From assembly GCF_023898315.1 (NCBI RefSeq), contig NC_064615.1, positions 1,188,187,413-1,188,251,412 of the forward strand: a stretch of DNA of 64,000 nucleotides, read 5' to 3'. A program made the position numbers and the translations under genes. The notes beneath the pieces were generated by a model. That model made no database searches. It saw nothing but the letters and a program-made list of their open reading frames with translations, and was not told the DNA's origin. Positions 23,815-35,837 of the stretch are shown piece by piece. This DNA is from Schistocerca nitens (Eukaryota; Arthropoda; Insecta; Orthoptera; Acrididae). Each line of letters opens with the position of its first letter. Positions within the stretch are counted from its first letter, which is position 1.

Positions 23815-24245
23815 TATTTAAGATGGCTATAATTTCGCACCTTCCAAGAACTCATCCACCTACTTGGCCATGATCTACAAACACAATTAGTAATTGTTAA
23901 CGCTTATTGCATGAAAGATGACGGAGTGTCTTATCATACTAGTAGAGGTTGGAACGACAGTGGAAATGAAACGGCAGATGGAACTGAAGCCACGGGTGGA
24001 AGGCCCACACAGGTGTGTCGGTCCTGATTAAACACAGGAAATAGCAAGACGGACGTCGTAGCACCCAAGTGCTGGAGCACAATAGAGTCGCGACCGGCCG
24101 TTACTGTAGCTGAACTGGAAGGATTATACTTCGGAAACTACGAAAATCTTGGACGCAGGTGAGAGGAACGAAGAAGTGGCACCTCGAAAACCGCACAGGC
24201 TGGTTTATTTCCAAGGATTTTTACTCAGAAGCGTACCATTGTACT
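23815..24245 (+). repeat. Repeat P, copy B (LINE-free)
   Basis: Similar along its length to 12858-12894 joined to 15345-15838. At the LINE insertion point this copy reads ggctataatttcgcacctt without interruption, so it represents the empty site. Non-coding. Confidence 0.82.
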
Positions 24246-25700
24246 CGGACAGACCAGATGTCACGCTAATCCCTGAACAAAAGCACCCGGGAAATGCCCA
24301 TCGAAACACTCTCTCTCTGACGTGTGTGTTGCCGCCACTGCTGGTCCTGCATGCGGCGATGGTCGCGGTCACACCGAACTGCAAACAAAGCAGTGCTTAC
24401 CCAGTAAACGCCGACCAGTGACATGACAGCATGCTTCCCCATTGCTAAACCGCCCCTCCTCTACTTTGCAAGTACCTTTGCGAATGTAGATAGATGACTG
24501 TGTCATCACAAACATACACACCAAAGTATAGCAGACAGTGATCTACATATTTCTAGCACTTCGATCATAGTGCGTAAGTTACCAGTACGATTGCCCCTGT
24601 TTCCGTATGCAAATGGGAGTCACAGAGCATTCTCGCCTCTTATAAAGAGAGACAAACGCATAGTAGCGGTGGTTGACATGCCGCCACTAACTCTATAAAC
24701 AGGACATCTGTCAAGCAGATGTATGCACGGGGATTGCAGTACCTCACAAATACCTGCCACTAACTTAAAATCAACATGGTTATGAAACTGAAGATTCGAT
24801 TTTATGCCCAAGATGAAGCAGGGAAATGGAGTACGTTGCATAAATCTTCGTTCATCTATAGGAATATGTTGAAACAGGATGGACATCTTTCATCACACAT
24901 GAGATGGTAGTCCTCTTATGACTAAGAGGTTTGCTGTTAACGATCGCAAGTAATAGTGCTCTAAGTCACACACAGGACACGCAATTGTGTATGAGTCGAA
25001 TGCAGGTTATGTCACGCAAGCGATGGAATCACGACAGGAGAACAGAAAAATGGTCAAATGACCTGAAGCAACATCTCCCTCTCTCTCTAGAAATCATCAT
25101 CAGCCTACCATTAAATCATACCTCATTACAGCTCCATGTGAACCGGTCACTGCATACACTCTCAGTCATCCTTTAACGCAGATGCAAGTAAGTTTAGAAG
25201 CCTGATGGTTCTTTTTTTTTTCCAGGAAAGCATCAAAGATAACCGTCAGCTCACGTGTATCACTATTAACTCAATACTCGTACAGCAGAATGTTGCGTCG
25301 ACGAAAAAAATGACTGTTTCCCTGGTTCCTGGTGGTTCCATGGCAACGTTTTCCTGCATTCCTCTTGCTGTCTCACACTCGTTCGCATGTACAAGTATTG
25401 CTCCGTTATTTTTGGTAAATTTTTCCATTTTATATCACTTCTACCCATGCGATTATGACATCACTTCTTGATCCACTATTTTTTCTGGTTGGACTGCGCA
25501 GTACATCACTGTACTATATATTGTACAGTTGCAGTGCGTTTGCTCTGTTTTGTGTATGTCTGTGTCTTTGCACATGTCGCAGGGCATGGCCAGTGCGCTG
25601 CGAGTCTGTGTGATCGCCAGGACGTTTTTTCACCAGATATTCTTACTGAAAAAGTTGTGTTGCAGGAGGGTGCATACAAGACCTCGGAATATTTACCACT
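24246..25700. other. Unassigned intergenic DNA
   Basis: No recognisable gene or repeat; the small open frames on both strands carry no domain I can identify. Confidence 0.4.
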
Positions 25701-26268
25701 ATGATATGTTTGTGACGGAAACTTCATTACTTGATTTGCATAACGGTTGCACGCATAATGTTTGCGTGTGATACTCAAACGTTGAAAATATGTTTTATTA
25801 CGAAGAAGGATCATCATAAATTGGAAGTGAGAGTTTGAGCTATCTATTTGACTCCTGTAAATTGTTAAACAATTAATTTGATATGGTAGTGCAAATGGAT
25901 CATTTCACTATATTTTTGATATCGAAATTGCATCAACTTTCCCTTTGTCTCTAGCATTAGCTGATAGGAATATAGTATTCTGAGGAGAGATGGAAACGTT
26001 TGGAGACGTTTGTCCACACAGAGATGCAGTTAGTGCCTATTGATAGTGATGGAGACAGGAAACGAGTCTGCAATTTGCCGATCAACAGAATGCCGCGAGA
26101 TCAAAGGAGGTACTTAGTAATGGAGGTACTTAGTAATGTGATCTGTAATCAGGACACTGGGCTTTTTTGGCCTTTGTGGCGGTGTCCTGACAATAGACAC
26201 ACACGTGGGAGAACCCAGACGGTGGCTAGTATGTCGCACTTCGCATTTCATTCCACTCCCTTGTGACT
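25701..26268 (-). repeat. Non-coding repeat family R, copy 4 (half copy)
   Basis: Reverse complement of the inner half of copy 1 (about 7680-8232). Shared blocks include ttgatttgcataa, actcaaacgttgaaaatatg, ttgttaaacaattaa and catcaactttccctttgtct. A local 16-bp tandem duplication of ggaggtacttagtaat (26106-26137) is not seen in the other copies. Confidence 0.82.
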
Positions 26269-28259
26269 ACAGTTATTATGTCGTGAGGAGCCAGGATAGG
26301 GGGTGGGGGGTGCAGCCATGAGGTCACCCAAGTGGTTGACCACCATCTCCCACAAACTGATTATATAAAGAATATGTACCAATATATTACTGACCTTGCT
26401 CTGAATTACGTGTTGTCAGATCCTCCCTCTCCAGGACAGAGTGAGTCATTTTCCTACCAATTTTTTATAGGAGGGATGGGGTGGGAAGGGGCGAGAGGTG
26501 GTGGGGTAGGTGGGTGGGACATTCTCTGTTGGTCGCACTGTTCACTAGGTCAGTCGATACACGAATGTGAAGGTGAGTGCACACAGGAAAATTTTCCAAT
26601 AAGACAACACCTTCAATCTGCAGCAGTGTAATTACATAATTAAGACATGTAGTTGCTGTATGTGAGCTTGTCAAACCAAAGAAAAGTGAGATCTAGCCAC
26701 TGCCAATTGAATTTTATAAATAAACAGTATATACTGTGCTATATAACTGAATTTCTGGTCACGAGATCCTTTCTCTTCAACATAGACGGCAGCTTAGATC
26801 CCATGGCGGAATCGATACTCCGACAGGCATTTGCCTTGCTCGCATCGGTATTCTGCAGAGATTTACCGGGTAAGTGCTGCTCTGTTTGTGGTTCGGGCTG
26901 ACCGTGACCGGTGGCACGTGCCAACATCGTAAAAGCATTGTCCCCTTGCGAGGCTAAAGTGACTGTATTGCTCCGCTCATTGCCTTAACGTTTTTCTGAA
27001 GGCCGTATTCATTCTGAAACTGGAAGATCTAAATCCCTTTGGCGTACTAGTTTGTTCTTTTTTTGTAGGTAAGTAGTACTTCGGAGATTCATCACAACAC
27101 CATTTAATTCTCTCGTCGTCGTAACAACACACAGTCCTTGAATTACTCGTTTTTTTTTTTTCCCACGCAGAGAGAGACAAAATGGAAGCCGGAAGAGCAC
27201 CGACAGCTCAGTACATTTTGCTTTCATTCGCTAGGCTTGTGAAACATTGCGACCACAAGGACAGCGAAAGTCTGACAACGAGAAATCTCAAACATAAATC
27301 CCGATCTCTGTTGGGTCGAAAGTTTGTGCCGCATACTTGCAAAAAAAAAGAGTGGTGTTTTTATGGCCACAATTCCGACGACTTAAAATGCTGACACAAG
27401 AGGAGAGAAATGAGGAATGCAAGCTTTTTATGTCATATGTTCTGTGTGAACCAAAGGACAGCAAAGTAGAAGGTGATTTAACACCGTGCCAGGGTCACGC
27501 TGAAACTATAAATCTCTGGGCCACGGTTACGTTCGAGAATAATGTGACCGAGCCAGCTGTCTGATCATCCCAGAAGCGATCACGTGCCGAAGGCTATGAC
27601 GAAAAGCGTGACACTGACGAAGCCTACCTAAGGGTCCGTCCTGGAGATGACCAATATCTGCGTAAAAAGGGGAAGCTAAGGTAAATTTTTCTACTTTCGG
27701 TACGACCAGAAAATTCATTCTTACAAATATTATCCACTTTCGGCAACGATTTGTTTGTGTAGGAATGTGGTTAACTTAAACTGGCCAACGTGGCTGAAAA
27801 CTCTTGGGAATATCACTTACCAGCGCTTCATCTGAACATGTGTTCAGCATTTCCACTACAAATGTCGACAAGCTCTTGTTTCTCAACACTTACATGCGAA
27901 ATCTCCAACAGAGTGCTGTATCTGCTGGAGACTACCGTGTAGCTAGATGAAAATGTTTTGTTCATTACAAATATATTGGACAATTATGACCAGTTGTCAC
28001 TTCTCAACGTAAATCTTTTGGATTTATTCTGCCCAACATTTACAGTTCCACAGCTGAATCAGTGCCCTTCAGTAATAATCAGTATCAGAGTAGAACTTTA
28101 ATTTTTGTTATACATGATCATACTCAGTGTTTTGATAATTTAATACGTGGTGAAACTCTTTCTCCATTTAAAAGGCGGTAACTCCACAGCTAAAGGGAAA
28201 CTCCAATTTTAACAGCATGCCAATGCGCACGAGGCTATTAGTGCCACTGTGTTACGATT
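26269..28259. other. Unassigned DNA with one possible exon-like start
   Basis: Mostly featureless. A strong pyrimidine tract ending ttttcccacgcag (about 27150-27171) precedes an ATG at 27182 that opens 70 codons without a recognisable domain. This looks like a 3' splice site followed by coding sequence, but there is no supporting donor, domain or continuation, so no gene is called. Confidence 0.3.
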
Positions 28260-29115
28260 TAGCTTAAGGCCCATTTCACACACAAAAACATGTTTACGTT
28301 CTCCTCTTTGTTTGTCTTTCACAGACCTGTTCTACGTTAAGTTTACTCTTTTTACTGCCCATTCTGTGTCGCTCTTCCCTTTGGACTTGTACTGTAAGCT
28401 CTTCCTTGGAATCCCCTTTTGTTTCATTCATTCCAAATCTTCCATCTAGGTTTGTTTATGTTGTTCTATTTTGTCATTTACTGCAAAAATATTCAGTTCT
28501 TGTCTTGTTTTCGTTGTGAATCATGCCCAACTTATTTCAATCTTTGACAGGTCGTAAAAATTTCATTTCGGCCGCCTGATCGTGGCTAGAATCTTTTTCT
28601 CTTTACAACACGGGTTTCACTATCATACAGTAAAACTGGTACGGCCATAGACTTACAGAATTTAGTTTTTGCGGTTCTTCGAGTATATTTTTTTATGTTT
28701 TGCTTATAGTGCCAAACATCTAGATCCTTATCTTCGATAAAAGCGACATAGCTCGCTAGGTAACTGAAGTGCTGAACTTGTTACAATATGTCATCTTTAA
28801 TTACAATTTCGCTTCGTACTGGATATTTCGCATGGGATGCTAAGCTTCATGCAGTGCTATTTTAAAATTACAATAATTTCCTATAAAGTTCAAAAGATGT
28901 ATTGATTATTGTAGTTTGTCTTCAGAATTTGCCATTAATACAATGTCATCAGTATATAATAGTACGCAAATATATTATTTATTCTTGTTTATATGGATCC
29001 TTCCTGGAGCTGTTTCTTTCCACTTTCGGATGGCGTCATCTGCATAAATATTAAAGAGACTAAGCAATAAAGTACACATTTGCTCACACCTTGGTTTATT
29101 AAAATATTTTTCTCC
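28260..29115 (-). pseudogene. Non-LTR retrotransposon reverse transcriptase, second LINE family
   Basis: On the minus strand the frame reads toward decreasing coordinates. Near 28926-28956 it contains YTDDIVLMANSEDKL, the palm YxDD box of a LINE reverse transcriptase (Asp-Asp codons at 28945-28950). Near 28550-28575 it reads AEMKFLRPV, the conserved post-palm segment. Toward 28400-28500 are FAVNDKIEQHKQ and a Lys-rich C-terminal end with GIPRKSLQYK. Several stops interrupt it. This is a different family from the RTE-like LINE, since motif order and wording differ. Confidence 0.75.
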
Positions 29116-29884
29116 TGTGTAATCCGTTATACAATTATACTTTTGAGAAGTACCAGTTTAAAGACCCAGCTGAAGTAAAAAGTAATCTATCAGTAAAATC
29201 TTCACGTTATTTTTGGAAACTTGTCGACGTATCAGTCCAGCTGCCTGTACTTGTTCAAGTACAGTTATCGAAAATGTATCTTCAGTTTCACAGCTGTCAC
29301 TCAAGCATAACGTTATGCAAAGCAAAACAGGCTTTTCGATAATCTACAGAAAACAGCTGAATACAGTTTAGTCTCCATGTTGTCAATCGACATTAAGCTG
29401 AAACTCACGCAAGGATCAACGGTTCACATTTTTCTTCTCGCGGACTGTGTTGAGAGATGGGAGCTACCTTCTCGTGGCGCTCACAGCAGAAGCGCACAGA
29501 ACACGCGGAACGGCTGCCTACCGGCCGTGTGTGCGACGCCCTTGAAACAGACAGCTGGCGAACAGCTGCGCCGCCCGCTCTGAAGCTCCAGGTGGGTGGA
29601 ACGCAGTCGCATACAGTCTAATCGGACTGACTGGAAGCACTTCGCGACGATACACGACCGTGGTCTACAGTGACAATGTATCTACGAAACTTTCTGCGCC
29701 TGTCTCTGTACCTTGTATTGTATTGAACTGGGGACCTAGAAACGACGGAGAGGCTCCGTCCCCGCCGTAGCCCGCAGTGGTCCTCAAGCCCACGTCGGCT
29801 ACCGCAGTCCACTTCACCCCACCGCCGCCCCACACCGAACCCAGGGTTATTGTTCGGTTCGGCCCCCAGTGGACCCCCGGGAAC
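29116..29884. other. Unassigned DNA, GC-rich at its right part
   Basis: AT-rich to about 29400, then increasingly GC-rich. No motif is recognisable; I could not extend the LINE upstream of 29115 with confidence. Confidence 0.35.
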
Positions 29885-30150
29885 GTCTCTCACCAGACGA
29901 GTGTAACCCCAATGTTTGCGTGGTAGAGTAATTATAGTGTGCGCATACGTGGAGAAAGCGTTTGCGCAGTAATCGCCGGCATAGTGCAACTGAGGCGGAA
30001 TAAGGGGAACCAGCCCGCATTTGCCGAGGCAGATGGAAAACCGCCTAAAAACCATACACAGGTCGGCCGGCACACAGGACTTCGACACTGATCCGCCGGG
30101 CGGATTCGTGCCGGGGACCGGCGCGCCTTCCCGCCCGGAAAGCAGTGCGT
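29885..30150 (-). repeat. SINE-like interspersed repeat (family D)
   Basis: I recognise the block ggcagatggaaaaccgccta, followed by ggccggcacacaggacttcg, ccgccgggcggattcgtgcc and cttcccgcccgg, as a common locust repeat. At its right end, read on the minus strand, the cccggcacgaatcc segment resembles a degenerate B box, so a tRNA-derived head is plausible. Only one copy is in this window, so the ends are not defined. Confidence 0.5.
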
Positions 30151-32199
30151 ACTTCGCCAGTATTCATTCTATTGGTCTTTCGGAGTATTTATTTACGATC
30201 AGAGCAGTACGGAATACAGCAACAGGAGCAGAGGTCATAAAGGGTGAGACATTATTACAAGGCAAAGGTCATTGACATGTACAGTAATCGAAATTAATGT
30301 CAGGAATTTGTGCAAAAGAAAGAAGATATAGAACCAAATAGAAATATGCAGTGTGGTTTCCTATGAGCCGGACGTTCAGCACTGACACATCGAAAGAGCA
30401 TACTACTTACCTCCTTCCCCTAACTAATCTGCTATTAAATATGCACCTTTCATCAGTTTATTTTCTACGAGGATCTGACCTCACTGTGTGTTTTGTGAGA
30501 GCAAAAGCTTTGTACGCAGTCTTCTTGCACAACAGTTTACAAAAAGAACTTTGTCAGTATGAACAACGTGATGTACAAGTTGTCCAGATGTGTGCTGTAC
30601 TTAAATAAAAAACACTTCATATTTTTGGAAGACACGATTGCATTATGGCTATAGCATGGTATAAAATTTTTAAGAAGTTGATCATGTGATCGTGTGTTCC
30701 CAGAACATATTTTGTTTTTAAATTAAATGAAGCTCACATCTGGAAAACTGGTGCGTCTATTTTCCGCACTGATGTCATAATACAGATGTACCGTGGCTTC
30801 ACAACAGTTTTCTTTCAATACTGCCACCCCTGACTGTTGCAGCTATACCCCCCAGCACCAATAAAAGATTATACCTAGGAACGTATCTTAGACAGCAGTA
30901 AAGGCAGGAGAACTACACCGCACCGCTGGTTTGTCACGCCACGCGTGTCAGCAGCGTGGCTGCTGGGCCCGCACTCGACGACTGGGGCGAGAGCCGGCCG
31001 CGTGTCTAGCGAGTCGCGGGTAGGCGCGCGGATGCACGGGTTCTGAACCCACGCCCCACAGCCCTGGAAGCACAGCGCACGTGAAGCGTGTCAGTACAAC
31101 TCTCGCATGCTTCCGTCCTTACATACAGCTGTGCTACACCTGCTGCGTGTCGTTCTCGGCTCCACCCTAGCAGAGGAGCAGCGTGTACCTGTGTCCCAGT
31201 TTGGCACCGGGTTCCTCTCCGCTCTCTTGTCTCCGTGTCTCCGTGCTGTGGCTAAGTTTGCACGGCTTGGGAAGCAGTATTCGTTTTCGACGTCTCTCTG
31301 TGGGCCACCACGTGCTGCTGCTGCTCACACAGACACTTCGACCCGGGGTCCTGCAAACAACCGCCCTAACCCCCGCCCCCTCCCCTCCTCCCACACCGTT
31401 TACGAAACTGACCACGCATGCGAGGCGGTGGCGGTCAGAAAGTCGCCGTCTGCGGCCCACGTGGTACACGCGACCGGCTCCCACTCCAAGACGAGGCGGT
31501 ATGAAATTCGTGCGCGGTGCTTTCACGTGTCTGACAACGGCGGTACACCGTGTTTCGTCAGCGGTACTGAATTCAACGATACGAGATCGGAAATCTCGAT
31601 ACCGTGGTACAGTGTCGTGATGAATGGCGAACACGGAAATGAAGAAGATTAAGGCTACGAGACGAAGTCTCGGTAAACCAACTGCTTACACAACGACCTT
31701 ACGTATCCTTCTGACATATTGCTGCGTCGTGTTGGATCCTTACCAGTGAGGATTGACAGAAAACATCGAAGAAATTCAGTCGAGGGGACCTCGTTTCGCG
31801 TTACAGCAAAATAGTGGAGACTGTGTCACGGATGCGATGAGTTGCAGTGGTAATTATTGAAGCAAAGGCGTTATTCATTGCGGCGAAATCCATTCACGAA
31901 AATTCAATGTACAACTTTCTACACAGAATGCCAAAAGGTTTTGTTGACTCCCACCTACACAGGAACAAATGACCATCGCGATGGTCAGAACTCTGACGGA
32001 TGTATTTAGGTGGTAATTTCGAGCAGGCGCGGCTCCCGAGAGGGTCAGCAGTTAACTGTGAACGCAGAGCACGTAGCAACGCGGACGCAGACGTAGACGG
32101 TACAGCAGGGCTGTTCGCAGCTCGATGCGGGTGTCTTATACGACAAAGCAGCAACGCCAGAGGACAGTACAGACCTGCCGAGGACCGATGAATGCTTCA
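30151..32199. other. Unassigned DNA with GC-rich segment 30880-31660
   Basis: The GC- and CpG-rich stretch has overlapping open frames of 181 and 145 codons on the plus strand and 155 codons on the minus strand. They overlap in the same DNA and show no domain, so they are best explained by composition. A promoter or first exon cannot be excluded. Confidence 0.35.
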
Positions 32200-32385
32200 G
32201 CTCTGGCAGTTGACACTGAGCGTAAATGAATGTAACATATTGCGCAGACGTAGGAAAAGAAATCCACTACGGCGCTACTGACGAGACACTACTGGAAAGT
32301 CTACCGTAAAATATCTAGGAGTAGCTATCCAGGAAAGACTGTATAAAACCAATAGTACGGAAAGCGGATGCCAGACAGAGATTCA
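32200..32385 (+). pseudogene. Jockey-like LINE fragment
   Basis: The plus-strand translation contains a TVKYLGVAIQ-like block (about 32300-32335), the conserved KxLGV segment after the catalytic motif in jockey-type reverse transcriptases. It is followed by a truncated match to the sequence at 47030-47100, which carries the same family at greater length. Only about 60 codons survive. Confidence 0.6.
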
Positions 32386-32399
32386 TGTTGCTGTTGTGG

Positions 32400-33260
32400 T
32401 GTCAATTCCAGAGACTGGTTAGACGCAGCTCACCACGCTGCTCTATCCTGTGCAAGCTTCTTTATCTCCGAGTAACTACTGCGACCCTCATTCTTCTGAA
32501 CCTGCTTAGTGTATTCATCTCTTACTCTCCCTCTACGATTTTTACCCTCCAAGCTTCCCCTCAATACTAAATCGGTGATGTCTTCATGCCTCGGAACGTG
32601 TCCTATTAACCGATCGCATCTTCTAGTCAAGTTGTGCCACAAATTCCTCTTCTTCCCAACTCTATTCAGTAGCTCTAATCTTCAGCAGTCTTTTGTCGCA
32701 CCCCTTTTGAAAAGCTTCTAATCTCTTCCTGTGGCTCTGAGCACTTAGGGACTTAACATCTGAGGTCATCAGTCCGCTAGAACTTACAACTACTTAAACC
32801 TAAATAAACCTAAGGACATCACACACATCCGTGCCCGAGGCAGGATTCGAACCTGCGACCGTAGCGGTCGCGCGGTTCCAGACTGAAGCGCCTAAAACCG
32901 CTCGGCCACACTGGCCGGCTCTCTTCCTGTCTAAATTGTTTATCGTCCATCTTTTACTTCCATACAGATGCTTTCAAAAAACACTTCCTGACACTTAAAT
33001 CTATCTTGTTCAGAAATGCTTTCGCTGCCATCGCCTGTCTACATTTTATATCCTCTCCACTCCGACGATCATCAGTTATTCTGCTGCTAAAATAGAAAAA
33101 ACTCATCTACTACTTTAAGTGTCTCATCTCATTTCCTAATCTAATTCCCTCAGCATCAGCAGATTTAACTCGGCTACATTCCATTATCATTGCTTTGCTT
33201 TCGTTGACCTACTTCTTATATCCTCATGTCCATTCCGTTCAACTGTTCTTCCAGGACGCG
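32400..33260 (-). pseudogene. RTE-like LINE 3' fragment, interrupted by SINE-A
   Basis: The minus-strand 70-codon frame at 32430-32642 begins MWHNLTRRCDRLIGHV and continues to EIKKLAQDRAAW, the same C-terminal segment as 15.1-15.3 kb. Beyond the SINE (32920-33260) the minus strand reads SRITDDRRSGEDIK and KAFLNKIDLSVRK, the segment just upstream in the family. The two parts join across the SINE-A insertion. Multiple stops show the LINE is old. Confidence 0.78.
32733..32919 (-). mobile_element. SINE-A inserted in LINE fragment
   Basis: Full-length minus-strand copy. A perfect 11-bp duplication tctcttcctgt at 32722-32732 and 32920-32930 defines the insertion into the older LINE sequence. Confidence 0.93.
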
Positions 33261-33676
33261 TCCGGTTGAGAAGTGAGTTCATAATAATTTTCCTTTGTTA
33301 GAAATATGGTTAGGTTAGGTTGTTACTGTGAATGATTACATTAAAAAAATAAGTTTTCTGTCAATATTTTCTCAATTAAGAGTTTAGAAATCATTAAATT
33401 TCAAGACATCAGCTCTGCTTCCGTATATTACATGAGTGTTAGCTAAAATTACTAGCGACTTCGCGTACTCTTTTCCCCAAATGATTTACTTATTGAGCGG
33501 CGCGCGGCTCGTGTTCATTCCGTTAATTGTTTCTCATTTTCTCTTACGGTACTGCCGCCCCGTTTTCTTATTCCTTCTACTGGCGTCACTAACTTCCTGC
33601 CTTACCAGCCTGTGAGTGGCAGCAGCAGCGCTTATTGATAAGTGCTATGTCGTACTATCTCTGGAGCGACCGATAG
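33261..33676. other. Unassigned DNA upstream of a promoter-like site
   Basis: AT-rich, then mixed composition. It may include the U3-like upstream part of the unit that starts near 33707. No open frame. Confidence 0.35.
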
Positions 33677-33710
33677 TATTTAAGGCTCGTCGTGTGTTGG
33701 CAGTTCAGTC
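33677..33710 (+). promoter_or_regulatory. Core promoter candidate: TATA-like box plus initiator
   Basis: tatttaagg at 33677-33685 is followed 30 bp downstream (first T to initiator A) by ttcagtc at 33704-33710, the arthropod initiator consensus TCAGT. Spacing and motif pair are those of an RNA polymerase II core promoter. On the same strand a polyadenylation signal appears at 35838. Activity is inferred. Confidence 0.55.
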
Positions 33711-33764
33711 GGGGACTTCAGTTGGGATGGAGTTCCAGTAACGTCTGCACAGCAAGTACTCGCC

Positions 33765-34260
33765 CGGCCGTTTCCGGGCCCCTTCAGTTGGTCATCTAGC
33801 GGGACGTGGGTCGGTTCCTTGCTCGTGCGGAGATGTCGGGCGGCCAACGGCCAAGTGTTCCCTCTGCACGGTCGGGTCCGAGCCAGTGTCTCCGGGACGT
33901 CGTCCGTCCGAAGGGAGTCGGAGACGGAGCGCCAGTGAGGCGCGGGCAGCCAGGACTTGCCGACCGCTGGCCGCACACGTGAATTGTCCGACGGAAGAAG
34001 ACTGAAGGCGGAACGACCGTTGGCTGGTCGTTCGGTCGGTCGGCGTGTATTTGGTCTTTTGACCGTTTCTGGGCCTCGTCAGCTGGTCACCTTGCCGCAC
34101 GTGGGTCGGTTCCTTCCTCGTGCAGAGATGTCGTCGCCGATGGGCAAGAGTTACCTCTGGATGGTTGGGTCCGAGCCAGTGTGCCCGTGTCACCGTGTCT
34201 CCGAGTTCCGAATGGAGTCGGGTTGGAGCTGCAGTGAGCTCCGGACATTGCCCGATGGAA
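33765..34260 (+). repeat. Degenerate tandem duplication, period about 295 bp
   Basis: acgtgggtcggttcctt occurs at 33804 and again at 34099. Matching blocks follow in both units: tcgtgc.gagatgtcg, gggtccgagccagtg and gagtcgg. Divergence is considerable, so the duplication is old. Confidence 0.75.
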
Positions 34261-35166
34261 ACTCTCTGTGTGTGTGTGTGTGACTTGTCATTTCTCCTTG
34301 TTGTTCCACAGTGATTTTAGGATTGCCGGAGTTGTCGGTGCAAGTGTTTACGTGGAACTGTAGGTAGCTTCTGTGATTTCCGCTGAGCTGATGAGTGCTG
34401 TCTTCGTACTGGAGTAGCCAGTCGGTCGGTTGCGGCGGAGCAGCGAGGAAGTCTCTGCGGCGTGGTGTCAGGCCGGGGCTGCTGGCGGCGTGCACGCGCT
34501 GGCTGTCACAGTCGTGCGGCACTAGCTGCGAGAGCTGCTAAGTTCGTCGTCCACCGCACCTGCATACTGGAGTTGAGTAATCTGTGAACCTGTCACGAAA
34601 GCTCGGCTGCTGTGACATCTCTTCGTCGATTGGCGGTTGTTGCTTCCTGGGCTGTTCCCGCAAGAAGCAACGTGATGGTGTGCTGGAGTCGGCAAAATTT
34701 TGCAGCCGTCTTCCTGTGTGATGTTTAACATTGAAATGCACCAGCGGTATCTTCTGCCTTGCGGCCGTTAACGTTCCGGTTACCAGCCCTGGACGTCGGT
34801 GTAGTTTTCCGGCAGTGTGCTGATGCTGTCCGGCACGGCGTGTGGTTCGACTGCTTGATGTTGTTCTCCCTTTTTCTTTGAGTGGTTTGTGTTTAGACGC
34901 CAATTATTAAGACATAGTCCAGCCGCGATCCTCGTCCTCGCTGATATTTTTGGTTGTCGTGTCGTCGGTCGGGTGGAAGGGAATTGATAAGGTTGTCGGT
35001 TGGTTCTTCAGGCGTCTCTAGGTCGTGCTGCCACCCGATTATTTAGTGTTACGTTTGGCTGCCTGTTTCACCTAACCCGTGGTTAGAGTTTCCTCTCCAG
35101 GCCGACCCTTGAAACACTTCTTCGCGCCACTGTTTGTCATTTTATTTGGACGCAGTTACCGCGTCA

Positions 35167-35788
35167 GTCCTTCAGCCGTGTGTTGATATTGTCTGTTTTA
35201 TGTTTAGTGTATGGCCTTCAGCCAAACTTCATAACAACTTTAAGATTAGGCCTTCAGCCGTGTTTCATTTAAAATTCTTGTTGCTCTGTATTTGGGCCTT
35301 CAGCCACGTTTGTTTCAGAATCTGTCGCCTTAATATGTGAATCCTTGTATGTAAGCTTTCTCTTTAATTATCTTGAATTCTTTGAATTCTGTAAATTTTA
35401 ATCTTAAGGTTGTCTTTAATTATTCTCGAGCAATTGTTTGGACCTTCAGCCGACAAGGTACTTCAAGTTTTCTTAAGATGTTTTTCTGTTGTATTGTGTA
35501 CAAGCTTATCTTTAAAGTCTCTCTTTTATTATGTAAAGAAAATTTTTTAAATTGGGCTTTCAGCCGAAGAATTAACTTGAATTTTCCTTAATATGGCCAT
35601 TAGCCGGAATTTCTAAATGTTTGTCTTCAAAGAATTTCCTTGGCTGATCTGACATACTATTTAGGCCTTAAGCCGAGAGGATACTGTAATTGTACTTAAG
35701 TAACGCCTTCAGCCGTTACTCTAAATCCTGGTGTTTTAAAAGCAACCATTTACACTTATCCTGGAGAAGTTACTTGGACCCTCAGCCG
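35167..35788 (+). repeat. Ten interspersed copies of a GGCCTTCAGCCG-like 12-mer
   Basis: Copies begin at 35167, 35213, 35249, 35295, 35441, 35555, 35595, 35664, 35704 and 35777. Consensus GGCCTTCAGCCG; variants include GGCTTTCAGCCG, GGCCATTAGCCG, GGCCTTAAGCCG and GACCTTCAGCCG. Start-to-start distances are 46, 36, 46, 146, 114, 40, 69, 40 and 73. The spacers are T-rich and mutually dissimilar, so this is not an ordinary tandem repeat. In RNA the 12-mer could form a tiny GGC/GCC stem with a 5-nt loop. All copies lie on the same strand. Confidence 0.85.
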
Positions 35789-35837
35789 TGAATTGACCTT
35801 CGTTGTTTTAAAGAGAAAACTGTGCATTGGTTTGAGG

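Noticed and set aside
31107-31652. 181-codon open frame, with 155- and 145-codon frames overlapping it
   Set aside because: All three lie in the same GC-rich DNA on both strands, none has a domain, and absence of stops is explained by composition.
33309-33322. ggttaggttaggtt resembling the insect telomere repeat TTAGG
   Set aside because: Only about two and a half units, no array; too short to be an interstitial telomere.
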